From positions 1 to 57,753 of the forward strand of contig JAKOWB010000446.1 in assembly GCA_029781795.1 (NCBI GenBank): a stretch of 57,753 nucleotides of DNA, given 5' to 3'. Numbering within the stretch: the stretch's first letter is position 1; each line of letters begins with the position of its first letter. Shown piece by piece: positions 1 through 9,144 of this stretch. The translations under genes were made by a program, and so were the position numbers. The notes beneath the pieces are model-generated. The model saw nothing but the letters and a program-made list of their open reading frames with translations. It did not search any database and was not told the DNA's origin. The DNA is from Pseudomonadota bacterium. Its GTDB lineage: Bacteria > Pseudomonadota > Alphaproteobacteria > Kiloniellales > JACOMY01.

Positions 1-178
1 GCAGCAGGAAGAAGGGCAGCAGCAGGGCGAGGCCGCAGGCCCAGCGCAGCAGCACGCCCTGCCAGGCGCTTGCCACCTCCATCGCGCCCTTGCCGAACAC
101 GTCCATACCGCTGCCGGTCACGACCGCCAGGACGGCCAGCAGGTAGGCGAGGGGACGGGTCGGCTGGAACGCGGACAT
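1..178 (-). CDS. EamA/DMT-family transporter, N-terminal fragment (cut by window edge)
   Basis: Reading leftward from an ATG at 178 gives 59 residues that start MSAFQPTRPLAYLLAVLAVV and run off the window. A hydrophobic first helix is followed by a GMDVFGKGAM-like stretch and then a second hydrophobic helix (ALLLPFFLL). This is the usual opening of drug/metabolite transporters of the EamA type, inner-membrane exporters with ten helices. A GGAG lies 8 nt before the ATG. The gene is divergent from the decarboxylase at 429; the 250 bp between them should hold both promoters, but I see no clear boxes. The substrate cannot be told. The assignment rests on topology and only the first fifth of the protein. 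Confidence 0.6.
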   Translation of the reverse strand, partial: MSAFQPTRPLAYLLAVLAVVTGSGMDVFGKGAMEVASAWQGVLLRWACGLALLLPFFLL

Positions 179-428
179 CGGTGACTCCGGATCGGCCGCA
201 GACTAGGTCGGGCCCGAAAGGCCCGCCATGCACGGGGCCGTGGGCGCGTCATGCGGCCGGGGCATGGATCGGCCTGAGAGCGCCCCCGGCTTGCGGCCGT
301 CATCCGAGGCAGGGTAGAAGTCGCCGGCTTGATCCCCGGCGGCCTGCCGCACGGGGCATGCGGATAGGCTGATCTCCGAGCAGAACGACGGCCATGTGAT
401 CCAGGCCCGCGCCACCAGGAGGACACCT

Positions 429-1598
429 ATGGCCAAGGACGAAAAGACCTTCCGCAGCGTCGTGGAGGTCGCCCAGACCCTGACCCCCAGCTACCCGGTC
501 TATTGCCTGCGCCCGCACCTGCTGCGGCGCAATGCCAAACGCTTCATGACCTTGTTCCCCGGCACGGTGCTCTATGCCGTGAAGTGCAACCCGCACCCCA
601 TGGTGCTGCGCGCGCTCTATGACGCCGGCATCCGTCACTTCGACACGGCCTCGCTGCCCGAGATCGCGCTGGTGAGCGAGACCTTCCCCGACGCCCACGC
701 CTATTTCATGCACCCGATCAAGGGCCGCGCGGTGATCCGCAGCGCCTATACGGTCTATGGCGTGCGGCACTATGTGGTCGACCACCCCGACGAGCTGCGC
801 AAGGTACTGGAGGAGACCGACCGCGAGGGCCTGGTGATCGTGGTGCGCATCACCACGCCGCCAGCCAAGGGCACGCTCTACCACCTGGCCGCCAAGTTCG
901 GCGCACCGGTGGAGCTGGCGGCCGAGCTGGCCAAGGAGGCGAAGAAGCAGGGGTGCAAGGTCGGCTTCTGCTTCCATGTCGGCTCGCAGTGCCTGGACCC
1001 CGGCGCCTATCGCATCGCCCTGGACCTGGTCGGCGAGGTGATCGAGCGCTCGGGCGTCGAGCCGGTGGTGGTGGACGTCGGCGGCGGCTTTCCGGCCCAC
1101 TATGCCGATACCGATCCGCCGCCCCCGCCGCTCGAGGCCTACATGGACGAGATCCGGGCCGGGGTGAAGGCGATCCGGCTGCAGCCGGACATCGACCTCT
1201 GGTGCGAGCCGGGTCGCGCGCTGGTCGCCGCCGCCTGCTCGCTGCTGACGCAGGTGCAGCTTCGCAAGGACGACCGCCTCTACATCAACGACGGCATCTA
1301 CGGCTCGCTGTCCGAGACGGTGCAGGCCAAGATCGAGCTGCCGGCGCGGCTGGTGCGCCTGGACGGGCCGGTGGCGAACGAGGCCACCGGCTACCTGCTG
1401 AACGGCCCCACGTGCGATTCCCTCGACGTGCTGCCGACGCGCTACCAGCTTCCCGCCGACGCGCGCGAAGGCGACTGGGTGGAGATCGACCAGATCGGCG
1501 CCTATTCCAACGCCAATGCGACCCACTTCAACGGCTTCCATCCGGAAACCTATGTCGCCGTCGGCGACGAGCCGCCGGCGGTGGTCCGGCGGCTCTAG
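429..1598 (+). CDS. Ornithine/lysine decarboxylase, PLP fold type III
   Basis: 389-residue protein of the alanine-racemase-fold (group IV) decarboxylases, which make putrescine or cadaverine in the cytoplasm. The PLP lysine is K52 in YAVKCNP. The phosphate-binding glycine loop DVGGGFP is near 216-222, CEPGRAL near 259, and the C-terminal active-site motif GPTCDSLDV near 326. Length fits bacterial ornithine decarboxylases of this fold. I chose the ATG at 429 over an in-frame codon 33 bp upstream because AGGAGG sits 6 nt before it. The hydrolase at 1617 follows after 18 bp, so the two are probably cotranscribed. Ornithine and lysine specificity cannot be separated by eye. Confidence 0.88.
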   Translation: MAKDEKTFRSVVEVAQTLTPSYPVYCLRPHLLRRNAKRFMTLFPGTVLYAVKCNPHPMVLRALYDAGIRHFDTASLPEIALVSETFPDAHAYFMHPIKGRAVIRSAYTVYGVRHYVVDHPDELRKVLEETDREGLVIVVRITTPPAKGTLYHLAAKFGAPVELAAELAKEAKKQGCKVGFCFHVGSQCLDPGAYRIALDLVGEVIERSGVEPVVVDVGGGFPAHYADTDPPPPPLEAYMDEIRAGVKAIRLQPDIDLWCEPGRALVAAACSLLTQVQLRKDDRLYINDGIYGSLSETVQAKIELPARLVRLDGPVANEATGYLLNGPTCDSLDVLPTRYQLPADAREGDWVEIDQIGAYSNANATHFNGFHPETYVAVGDEPPAVVRRL

Positions 1599-1616
1599 TC
1601 GGGGAGGGGCAAGGAC

Positions 1617-2465
1617 ATGCGGCAGGGCGAGGTGCGCGGCTGGTCGGCGGCGGGTTTCCACCGCCTCGCCTGGACCGAATGGGGGCCGGAGACCAGCGAC
1701 CGGGTCCTGCTCTGCTGCCACGGGCTGCTGCGCAACGGCCGCGACTTCGACGTGCTGGCGGCGACGCTGGCCGACGAGGGCTGGCGGGTGATCTGCCCGG
1801 ATGTGGTCGGCCGGGGGCGCAGCGGGCGCCTGGCTGACCCCATGCTGTACGGGTATCCGCAGTACCTGGCCGACGCCACCCTGCTGCTGGCGCATCTGCG
1901 GCTGGAGAAAGTCGACTGGCTCGGCACCTCCATGGGCGGCCTCATCGGCCTCTTTCTGGCGGCGCAGGCCGACACGCCGATCGACCGCCTGATCGTCAAC
2001 GACGTCGGCCCCTTCATCCCCAAGGCGGCGCTGGAGCGCATCGCCGGCTACCTCGGCGGTCCGCGCCCGCGCTTCGCCACGCGCGGCGAGGCCGAGGACT
2101 GGATGCGCCGGATCTATGCGCCCTTCGGCCGCTTGAGCGACGCGCAGTGGGCGCACCTGACCGAGCAGTCCTTCGTCAAGGACGCCGAAGGCCTGCTGGA
2201 GCCGCACTACGACGCCGGTATCGCCAAGGCCGTTCTGGCCGTGCCGGCGCAGGACGTCGCCCTGTGGCCAGTGTGGGACCGGCTGAAGCGGCCGACCCTC
2301 GTGCTGCGCGGCGCCGAGAGCGATCTGCTGCTGGCCGAGACCGCGACCGAGATGACGCAGCGTGGGCCCAAGCCCATCCTGCTGACCTTCCCTGGCTGCG
2401 GCCATGCACCGGCGCTGATGGACCCCGACCAGATCGCCGCCGTCAAGGGCTGGCTGACCCGCTGA
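1617..2465 (+). CDS. Alpha/beta-fold hydrolase
   Basis: 282-residue cytoplasmic alpha/beta hydrolase. The oxyanion motif CHGLL is near residue 35 and the nucleophile elbow GTSMGG has Ser near 105. A plausible acid lies in GAESD near 234 and the catalytic His is in GCGHAP near 262. No signal peptide is seen. The start has a purine-rich site (GGGGAGGGGCAAGG) just upstream and lies 18 bp behind the decarboxylase stop, suggesting one transcript. Family members include esterases and C-C hydrolases; the substrate is unknown and a role in polyamine metabolism would be a guess from position only. Confidence 0.85.
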   Translation: MRQGEVRGWSAAGFHRLAWTEWGPETSDRVLLCCHGLLRNGRDFDVLAATLADEGWRVICPDVVGRGRSGRLADPMLYGYPQYLADATLLLAHLRLEKVDWLGTSMGGLIGLFLAAQADTPIDRLIVNDVGPFIPKAALERIAGYLGGPRPRFATRGEAEDWMRRIYAPFGRLSDAQWAHLTEQSFVKDAEGLLEPHYDAGIAKAVLAVPAQDVALWPVWDRLKRPTLVLRGAESDLLLAETATEMTQRGPKPILLTFPGCGHAPALMDPDQIAAVKGWLTR

Positions 2466-2487
2466 GGGCGGGTGCCTCGCTCTGCCG

Positions 2488-3144
2488 CTATTGGCCCTGC
2501 GGCGGCACGGCCGGACCCGCCGCCTTGAAGCGCCCTGCTTGCTTGTTCAGGGACAGATGCACGGCGGCGACGAAGCGGGTGCCGCGCGTGACCGGCCGGA
2601 CCTCGTGCAGCAGCGCGGCGGACCACAGGATCGCCGTGCCCTGCTCGGGGGCATAGTGCATGTCGCCGAATTCCGGAAACACCAGCTCCCCGCCCTCGTA
2701 CTCGCCGGCGTTGAGGTTGATCACCAGGGTAAAGTTGCGGTGATGCGTGGCCGCGCTGTTGTTGTCGCGGTGCGGGCCGATGAAGCCGCCTGGGGCCTCA
2801 TAACGTGCCAGGCGCCAGTGTTCACGCGAATTGCAGTGGCTTTGGAAGGCAACTTGAATGCGGGGCTCGATGTGCTGCTTCAACAGGCGATCCAGCACGC
2901 GGGTATAGTCCGGATCGCGCAGCACGATCTGCAGCAACCGTCCCTGCTCGCCATCCTGCGCGACCTTGAAGTCGCCCTCGGCCCTGATGAAGCCGTCGGT
3001 CGTATAGCCGTTGCTCTTGAAGCACGGCAGGGGGCGAGCGAAAAGCGCCGTCAGGCGTTGGCAGAATTCAAGCGAAAGCGCTCCGGGCACCAGCAGCACC
3101 GGTGCGTGGTTCGACAGCCGCACGGGTGTCGCTTGCTGCAGCAA
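2488..3144 (-). CDS. 2OG-Fe(II) dioxygenase, prolyl-4-hydroxylase-like
   Basis: About 218 residues with the double-stranded beta-helix of 2-oxoglutarate/Fe(II) oxygenases. The HxD of the iron triad is H125-R-D127 in GPHRDNN, the distal His is about H180 in LLHEV, and the 2OG-binding Arg is about ten residues later in RGTR. The family hydroxylates side chains, often prolines, but the substrate here is unknown. I place the start at a TTG (3144) because GGAGG sits 8 nt upstream. An in-frame ATG at 3216 (242 aa) is the alternative but has no ribosome site. Divergent from the channel gene at 3279. Confidence 0.78.
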   Translation of the reverse strand: MLQQATPVRLSNHAPVLLVPGALSLEFCQRLTALFARPLPCFKSNGYTTDGFIRAEGDFKVAQDGEQGRLLQIVLRDPDYTRVLDRLLKQHIEPRIQVAFQSHCNSREHWRLARYEAPGGFIGPHRDNNSAATHHRNFTLVINLNAGEYEGGELVFPEFGDMHYAPEQGTAILWSAALLHEVRPVTRGTRFVAAVHLSLNKQAGRFKAAGPAVPPQGQ

Positions 3145-3278
3145 ACTGGACGCCTCCGGTCTGTTGTGTCGAATATGCCATAAGTGAGCCTGAATGTCGC
3201 GGTCCCGTTCCGGCATTTGATGCAGGTCACGGCGGTGTACCGCAGCTGTGCCAGCCTCTGCCTCCCGAAGGAGTTTCC

Positions 3279-4085
3279 GTGCCCGACACAGCGCCCGACC
3301 TACATGATGCTCCCGATTGCTATGCACCGCCCGAACTGGCGCTGCTGGTGGAGCGCCTGGGCGAGCGCAAGGCACGGCAGCGGCCGCTGGTGACCCTGGC
3401 GCTGGCAGTGCTGGCGGGCGCCTTCATCGCGCTGGGCGCCCTGCTCTATACGTTGGTGCTGACCGACGGCACGCTGGGATATGGCCCAGGCCGCTGGCTC
3501 GCGGGCTTCGCCTTCTCGCTCGGCCTCGTCATGGTGCTTGTCGGTGGCGCCGAGCTCTTTACCGGCAACAGCCTGATGGTCATGGCCTGGGCGGAGCGCC
3601 GCATCACGCTCGGCCAACTCGCCGGGAACTGGACCCTGGTCTATCTCGGCAACCTCGCCGGGGCCCTCGCCACCGTCGCGCTGGTACGCCTGGCGGGTCT
3701 GCCGTCCGGGCCGGCGGCGGCCACGGCGGCAGTCATTGCCGAGGCCAAGTCGGCGCTCGATCCGCTGCAGGCGCTCGTCCGCGGCGTCCTGTGCAACGTC
3801 TTTGTCTGCATGGCGGTCTGGCTGTCGCTCTCGGCGCGCCAGGCCGGTGGCAAGATGCTCGCTATCATGTTGCCGGTGGCGGCCTTCGTCGCGCTGGGAC
3901 TCGAGCATTCGGTTGCCAACATGTACCTCATCCCGATAGGCCAGCTCGTCGGCCAGGGTCTCGACCTCGCCGCCTTCCTGCGCAACCTCGTGCCGGTGAC
4001 GATCGGCAACGTGATCGGCGGCGCCGGCTTCGTCGCCGGCATCTACTGGCTGATCTACCGCCGCCTTGGCGGCCCGGTTTCCTAG
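3279..4085 (+). CDS. Formate/nitrite transporter (FNT) family channel
   Basis: 268-residue inner-membrane protein with about six hydrophobic helices. Family signatures are visible: the GGAELFTGNSLM stretch after the second helix, GVLCNVFVCMAVW in the middle and HSVANMYLIP after the fourth helix. FNT proteins are pentameric channels for small monovalent anions such as formate, nitrite or hydrosulfide. GTG at 3279 is chosen because AAGGAG lies 5 nt before it, and an upstream extension would be unlike the family. No formate or nitrite enzyme lies nearby, so the ion is open; given the sulfur genes in the window, hydrosulfide is possible but unsupported. Confidence 0.88.
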   Translation: MPDTAPDLHDAPDCYAPPELALLVERLGERKARQRPLVTLALAVLAGAFIALGALLYTLVLTDGTLGYGPGRWLAGFAFSLGLVMVLVGGAELFTGNSLMVMAWAERRITLGQLAGNWTLVYLGNLAGALATVALVRLAGLPSGPAAATAAVIAEAKSALDPLQALVRGVLCNVFVCMAVWLSLSARQAGGKMLAIMLPVAAFVALGLEHSVANMYLIPIGQLVGQGLDLAAFLRNLVPVTIGNVIGGAGFVAGIYWLIYRRLGGPVS

Positions 4086-4181
4086 AGCCCGCAGGACGGC
4101 GCTGGCCCGTGGCCTGGGACCTCGGCGCAGTCGCAGTCGTTCGCGGCGTTCCCCGCTGACGCTATCCTGGCCGCGTCGCCG

Positions 4182-6659
4182 TCATGCGCGGAGCAATCGC
4201 AAGCCCTCGACCAGCAGGTCCGGAGCAACGCGATAGTTGGGCTCGCCGCCCGCCGGGTTGTCCTGGCGCTCTCCCATCACCCAGCCATACCGCAGATCGC
4301 GAAGCTGGGCGATCGCTCCGTGGCGGGGATTGCGCGTACCCTCTGGTGCCAGAAGCAGCAAGCCCGCGCCTGCTGGCGCGAAGGCCGCGAGATACGCGGC
4401 CGAGCCCTCGTCGGCGACAATCATCCGCGCCCCTGCGGCCAACGCGATCTGCTCGCGCAGCGGCAGCGTCTCGGGGTGGATCTCAAGAAATCCGGCGCTG
4501 GCCAGGAGAGGCGCCAGTTGATCGCGGTTCGCGAGCCGGCGTCCCGGCCGGTGCCATCGCCTGCGGCTGAGATAGAGGCGTTGCGGCCGGTCGGGGCGGG
4601 CATCCTGGGCTGCATCGGCTGTGAACTGGTCATAGAAGGCCGCCGCGTCCGGATGGAAGGCGTGCTCGTCGAACAGGCAATCGAGGACCAGTAGATCCCG
4701 GCAGATCGGCCGGTGTCGCTGTGGCTGGTAGCGCACGACCTGGCGTGCTTCCAGGCCGATCCAGGCCAGTGCCTCCTCCATGCCTGGCGGCAGGTGCGCC
4801 GCCAGCAGCACCTGGTCGAAGGCCAGCCCGAGGCGGCGGGCAGTCCAGAGGCGCGGGAGCAGCTCCACCAACCACTGGCCGAAGATGCGTTGGCCCGGCT
4901 GGGCCAGCAGCAGGGTCGTGCCATCGATCACCTGCGGTTCAACCGGCAGACTGCCGAGATCGGGCAGGGGCTCCGCGGCATCCCTCAGTAGCGGGCCGAG
5001 CCACGCGCGCAGCTGGCGCGCGCGCCGCGTCGCGGATGAGACGCCGCAGTTGCGGCTGTCGTTGCGCAGCAGCAGCTGGCCGGCGCCGTCGAGCAGCAGG
5101 CCCATGCCCAGCACGGAGACGTCGCTGGCCCGGTAGGCCAGGCAGGGCCCGACCGGCCACGACGCCTGGAGCGCCTGCATCGCCTCTCCCGGGCCGAGGG
5201 CGCAGAAGGGCTGGCGCGGAGAAACGTCGCATTGGCCGGCGAACTCGAGCGCCAGGATTTCGTCTCCGCGGGCGGGTCTGGTGAGCGGCGCCCGCACCGC
5301 CCGCTCTGGCATCCAGCTGATGCGGTCGTAGCAGGCGGGAAGCGTCGGGCGCTCGGGCCGGTAGGACAGCACTGCTTCCTTGCCGCCACGCACGACCAGA
5401 TCCTTCCACCAGGACCGTGCCGGCGTGCTGACGGCCCGGCTCTGCAGCAGCGCGGCGAGCCCCTCTTCCAAGTCCGCGGGGTCGATCCTGTAGCTGACGC
5501 CGTCACCTGCGGGCGCCTGTGTCGTACTGCCCAAGACTATGCCGACACGCTGGTTCAGTGCCTGCGCGACCGTGTGGTTCAGCAGGTTGAGGCGGCTGTT
5601 CGACTGGAGAACCAGCAGGCGCGCAGACTGCGCGGCGTAGATCATCAGCAGGCAGGCCGAACCGTCTTCGGCCACCACATGGCTCGCCTCCGACATGAGG
5701 TGCGCCGCTTCGATCGGCGACAGCGCCTCGGGCTGGACCTGCTCGAAGCCATGCCGGGCGAGATGCGCGGCCACTTCGTCGTGGTTCGCGAGCTGCCGGC
5801 TCCGTTGCTGCCAGGCCTGGCGGCTGAGGAAGATTCGCCGGCGGGGCTGCGTCGGCGGCGTCGCAACGAGATGCTGGCGCATCTCGCGGAACACGCTGTT
5901 TGCCAGCGGGACATAGGCGACGTCGCGATTGAGGCGTGAGCAGATGGCCGCGTCCTCGAGGCGAGCGATCTCCTTGCCGGCCTCGAACCAGGCAATCCGC
6001 TCCGGCGTGACGCCATAGGCGGCGAGCCACGGCATCAAGGCGGGAGGGAAGGGACTGGGAAGCAGGAAGCGCCCCTCGGCGAGGCCCAGGCGCCTGGCCA
6101 GGATGAGCCGCGGCAGGATCTCTGCCAGCCAGTGACCGAATACGCCATGGCCAGGTTGCGCCAGCACCAGGGTCCGGCCAGCGACCGCACGCTCGGCGAG
6201 GCCGGCGAGATCGACGCGAGGATGGCCGGCGTCGTCATAGGTGAACCGCGGGCCCAGATGCTCCTTGAACTTGGTCAGGAACGCGGGATCGCTCCTGGGC
6301 AGCTCCACGAAGTGGTCGGTGCTGTTGAGGCGGGTCCGCCGGTCCAGCAGGAGGACACCGTGGCCGACGACAAGAAGCTCGCCGCAGCGCGCCGCCAAGG
6401 GTGCCGGCTGGTCGCTGCCATAGGCACCGCGCTGCAGGCTGCGATGAGCCGGCTGAACCGGTCCGATCATGCAAAGGGCAGGAGGGATGCGGACCAGCGC
6501 GGGACGGTCGAGCTCGCGGTAGAGAATCTGGCCGGCGCACGGTGCGCGGTCCAGCGCGCCAACCTTCTGGCCCTGGCCAGTCAGCGTGGCGTCGCGGTCG
6601 ACCTGGTCGTGGAAGGATGGCGCCAGCATGCGGCCGGGGACGGGCGGCACCGGTGGCAC
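4182..6659 (-). CDS. Tandem-domain glycosyltransferase family 61 (DUF563) protein
   Basis: 825-residue protein made of two GT61/DUF563 units. The first has FGHWLAEILPRL near 173-184, RRRIFLSRQAW and VVAEDGSACLL near 330. The second repeats this as FGQWLVELLPRL near 593, RLYLSRRRW and IVADEGSAAYL near 745. GT61 enzymes use nucleotide sugars in glycan or capsule synthesis; single-domain proteins of about 400 residues are usual, so this is a fused duplication. The start is a GTG with GGAGG 12 nt upstream; an ATG at 6629 is possible. It lies 20 bp behind the peroxiredoxin stop. A third homologous domain is encoded at 9145-10320. No acceptor or pathway is evident. Confidence 0.75.
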   Translation of the reverse strand: MPPVPPVPGRMLAPSFHDQVDRDATLTGQGQKVGALDRAPCAGQILYRELDRPALVRIPPALCMIGPVQPAHRSLQRGAYGSDQPAPLAARCGELLVVGHGVLLLDRRTRLNSTDHFVELPRSDPAFLTKFKEHLGPRFTYDDAGHPRVDLAGLAERAVAGRTLVLAQPGHGVFGHWLAEILPRLILARRLGLAEGRFLLPSPFPPALMPWLAAYGVTPERIAWFEAGKEIARLEDAAICSRLNRDVAYVPLANSVFREMRQHLVATPPTQPRRRIFLSRQAWQQRSRQLANHDEVAAHLARHGFEQVQPEALSPIEAAHLMSEASHVVAEDGSACLLMIYAAQSARLLVLQSNSRLNLLNHTVAQALNQRVGIVLGSTTQAPAGDGVSYRIDPADLEEGLAALLQSRAVSTPARSWWKDLVVRGGKEAVLSYRPERPTLPACYDRISWMPERAVRAPLTRPARGDEILALEFAGQCDVSPRQPFCALGPGEAMQALQASWPVGPCLAYRASDVSVLGMGLLLDGAGQLLLRNDSRNCGVSSATRRARQLRAWLGPLLRDAAEPLPDLGSLPVEPQVIDGTTLLLAQPGQRIFGQWLVELLPRLWTARRLGLAFDQVLLAAHLPPGMEEALAWIGLEARQVVRYQPQRHRPICRDLLVLDCLFDEHAFHPDAAAFYDQFTADAAQDARPDRPQRLYLSRRRWHRPGRRLANRDQLAPLLASAGFLEIHPETLPLREQIALAAGARMIVADEGSAAYLAAFAPAGAGLLLLAPEGTRNPRHGAIAQLRDLRYGWVMGERQDNPAGGEPNYRVAPDLLVEGLRLLRA

Positions 6660-6679
6660 CGCCCGTCATGGCCTCCGCG

Positions 6680-7315
6680 TCAGCGCCCTGGCTGCTTCAC
6701 CATTCGCAGGTAGGGCTTCAATTCCTTCCAGCCCTGGGGGAAGAGCTTCTTCGCATCCTCGTTGGACAGCGAGGGGACGATGATGCAGTCGTCGCCGTCC
6801 TTCCAGTTCACCGGCGTCGCGACCTTGTTCTTGTCGGTGAGCTGCAGCGAGTCGATGACCCGCAGGATTTCGTCGAAGTTGCGCCCGGTCGAAGCCGGGT
6901 AGGTGATGGTCAGGCGCAGCTTCTTGTTCGGGTCGATGACGAAGACCGAACGCACCGTGAGCGTGTCGTTGGCGTTCGGATGGATCATGCCGTAGAGGTC
7001 CGAGACCTTGCGGTCGGCGTCGGCCAGCAGCGGGAAGTTCAGCGCGACGCCCTGGGTCTCGGCGATGTCGCCTTTCCAGGCATGGTGATCCTTCAGCGGG
7101 TCGACCGACAGGCCCAGCACCTTGACGTTACGTTTCTCGAACTCCGGCTTCAGCCTGGCCACGGCGCCGAGTTCGGTGGTGCAGACCGGCGTGAAGTCCT
7201 TGGGGTGCGAGAAGAGGATCACCCAGCTACCGGCGCCGTAGTCATAGAGGTTGATCGGGCCCTCGGTGGACTCCTGGGTGAAGTTCGGAACGATGTCTCC
7301 CAGTCGCAGCGTCAT
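6680..7315 (-). CDS. 1-Cys peroxiredoxin (Prx6/AhpC-TSA)
   Basis: 211-residue peroxiredoxin that reduces hydrogen peroxide and alkyl hydroperoxides in the cytoplasm. The peroxidatic cysteine is C45 in FTPVCTTE, and the C-terminal Prx domain contains PVNWKDGDDC, as in the Prx6 branch. No resolving cysteine typical of 2-Cys enzymes is present, though a second Cys occurs near residue 180. The ATG at 7315 follows AAGGAGGAAACGCC, which decides it over a codon 30 bp upstream. The GT61 gene follows after 20 bp, so it may share the transcript. Divergent from the oxygenase at 7550. Confidence 0.92.
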   Translation of the reverse strand: MTLRLGDIVPNFTQESTEGPINLYDYGAGSWVILFSHPKDFTPVCTTELGAVARLKPEFEKRNVKVLGLSVDPLKDHHAWKGDIAETQGVALNFPLLADADRKVSDLYGMIHPNANDTLTVRSVFVIDPNKKLRLTITYPASTGRNFDEILRVIDSLQLTDKNKVATPVNWKDGDDCIIVPSLSNEDAKKLFPQGWKELKPYLRMVKQPGR

Positions 7316-7549
7316 GGCGTTTCCTCCTTCCATGAACCTGGCCACAGACGTTAGTCGCCCGCCGCATATGGGGCAAATCCAACGGGATTGCGAGGTCCTG
7401 GCGGGCGGTTGGCGCTGCCGTGACCGCGTGACGTCGGCGGTATCCGGCCCTTCGCCTGCGTCGAACAGGGTACTCCCCCGGGCCGGAGGGCCCCGCTAAC
7501 ATCCCCGCCGGCCGTGGGGTCGGCCGTGCCCTTGGCGTCAAGGTGAGGC

Positions 7550-8173
7550 ATGTTTTCCAATATCGAGGTTGCGCAACTCTTCCCGACCTGCGTCTGGCTG
7601 CATGACCTGGCGGACGCGGCGACGATCAATCCGCTTCTGCTTGCCGAGGTGCGGCGCCTGTGGGACAGCGAACCGTCGCGGGCCAAGGTGGAAGGCACCT
7701 GGCAGAGCAGCGGCGATCTCTGCCGCAACCCGGTGTTCGAGCCGCTGGTGAACGCCGCGGCCGAGGCCGCGATGGGTGCCATCCGCTACCTCGCGTGGCA
7801 ATGCCAGGGGCTGCAGATCACCGACATGTGGGCCAACATCAACTACCAGGGCCACGGCGCGCGACCGCATGTGCATCCCAACAACTTCCTGGCCGGCGTC
7901 TACTACCTGCAGGTGCCGCCGGATGCCGGCGAGCTGGTGCTCTATGACCCGCGCCCGCAGACCCAGGTGCTGGCACCTCTGGTGACGCAGCGCAACATTG
8001 CCAACATGACGCGCCACGGCATTCCCCCGCGCGAAGGACGCATGGTGCTTTTCCCCGCATGGCTGCTGCACAGCGTCGTGCCGAACCGCAGCCCGGTCGA
8101 GCGCATCTCCGTCGCCTTCAACCTGGCGCTGAAGGGCACCGTCGGCGGCGAGTCCGGCCGGGTGCAGTTCTAG
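7550..8173 (+). CDS. Putative 2OG-Fe(II) oxygenase, TIGR02466-like
   Basis: 207-residue protein resembling the TIGR02466 family. It begins with the typical VAQLFPTCVW segment, then ITDMWANINYQGHGARPHVHPNN near 93-111, where the HVH at about 107-109 would supply iron ligands. LLHSVVPNRSPVERISVAFNL near 172-192 carries the distal His and a candidate 2OG-binding Arg. Members are often found in marine bacteria and phages; their substrates are unknown. The ATG follows AAGGTGAGGC. It is convergent with the hydratase gene, 10 bp away. Confidence 0.78.
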   Translation: MFSNIEVAQLFPTCVWLHDLADAATINPLLLAEVRRLWDSEPSRAKVEGTWQSSGDLCRNPVFEPLVNAAAEAAMGAIRYLAWQCQGLQITDMWANINYQGHGARPHVHPNNFLAGVYYLQVPPDAGELVLYDPRPQTQVLAPLVTQRNIANMTRHGIPPREGRMVLFPAWLLHSVVPNRSPVERISVAFNLALKGTVGGESGRVQF

Positions 8174-8183
8174 CCGGCACCGC

Positions 8184-9056
8184 TCAGTTCACCCCGGCCT
8201 CGACGAAGCCGACACGGACCTTCAGCTGCCCGCCCGGCAGGCCGTCGTAGGTGACGCTGAAGGTGCCGCCGCCGATCGGCTGCTGCGGCGCCCCGAAGGA
8301 GCCCAGCGATACGACATCGCCGGCGCGCAGCGCCTTGCCCTCGGCCTTCAAAGCCTGGATCAGCCACAGCACGGCGTTCAGCGGATGGCCGAGCACGGCG
8401 GCGCCCGGCGCCTCCAGCAGCGGGCCGTCGGGGCCGGTCATGCGCACGGTCATGCCGGGCAGGGCGGCGGCGACCTCGGGCGTCATCGGCAGCGGCGGGC
8501 CCTGCACGCCCAGGCGCGCGCCGACGTTGATGGCGGTGATGACGATCTCGTCCAGCGCCTGGCCCTCGCCGGTCATCAGGTCGGGCAGCTCGATGAAGGG
8601 CTTGAGGTCGCTGAGGTGCCGCGCAACCTCCTCGACCGTCGTCGCCTGGTTGATCCCCTCGTCCTTCACGGTGACGAGCAGATCGGCCTCGACGATCGGA
8701 CGGGCGGCATAGGGCAGGGTGACGACCGTCCCGTCCGGCAGCAACATCGCCGCCAGCAGGGTTCCCCAGACCGGGTGAGGGATTCCAAGCCGGTCCTGTA
8801 CGGCCTTGCTGGTGAGGCCCACCTTGTAGCCGATCGGCCTGCCGAGTCCCCCCTGCTGCTCCAGGACCCGGACCAGCACGTCGCGCAGGCAGGCCGCCGT
8901 GGCGACATCCGGGATCGGCGGCAGGCCGACCAGCGGCGCGTGCGTCAGCTCGGCCTCGCCGATCAGCTTCACGCGGTCGTAGTAGGCGGAGCAATCGGCA
9001 GCCGCGGCCGGTGCCGCCAGCAGCGAGAGGACGAGACCGAGGGGCAGGAAGCGCAT
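8184..9056 (-). CDS. 2-keto-4-pentenoate hydratase/FAH-like protein with signal peptide
   Basis: 290 residues. The first 20 form a clear Sec signal peptide (MRFLPLGLVLSLLAAPAAAA), so the mature protein should be periplasmic. The rest matches the MhpD/fumarylacetoacetate-hydrolase fold: GYKVGLTSKAVQ near 75-86, an acidic metal-site region around PIVEADLL, IELPDLM, GARLG and the C-terminal GDVVSLGSFGAP. Cytoplasmic relatives hydrate 2-hydroxypentadienoates in aromatic meta-cleavage; export is unusual for this fold. No aromatic-catabolism genes are nearby. The start ATG is chosen because the signal peptide begins there; the open frame upstream has no family similarity. Confidence 0.75.
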   Translation of the reverse strand: MRFLPLGLVLSLLAAPAAAADCSAYYDRVKLIGEAELTHAPLVGLPPIPDVATAACLRDVLVRVLEQQGGLGRPIGYKVGLTSKAVQDRLGIPHPVWGTLLAAMLLPDGTVVTLPYAARPIVEADLLVTVKDEGINQATTVEEVARHLSDLKPFIELPDLMTGEGQALDEIVITAINVGARLGVQGPPLPMTPEVAAALPGMTVRMTGPDGPLLEAPGAAVLGHPLNAVLWLIQALKAEGKALRAGDVVSLGSFGAPQQPIGGGTFSVTYDGLPGGQLKVRVGFVEAGVN

Positions 9057-9144
9057 AGGGACGAGACTCCAGGCGGCGGGACGCGGCGAGACTAGGTCAG
9101 GCGCGCGGACAGGGCCAGCGTGGCCGCGCCCGGAAACGGGGCCG

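Noticed and set aside
300..2405. 701-codon minus-strand open frame over the decarboxylase and hydrolase genes
   Set aside because: It lies antisense to two well-supported genes, has His/Arg/Gly-rich composition and no family motif; typical shadow frame in high-GC DNA.
3133..3144. Perfect palindrome TTGCTGCAGCAA as an operator between the oxygenase and FNT genes
   Set aside because: It overlaps the preferred start codon and codes for part of the oxygenase N-terminus; a 12-bp palindrome here may be chance.
3216..3375. Longer N-terminus of the 2OG oxygenase from 3375
   Set aside because: It would overlap the FNT gene start and adds residues without family similarity.
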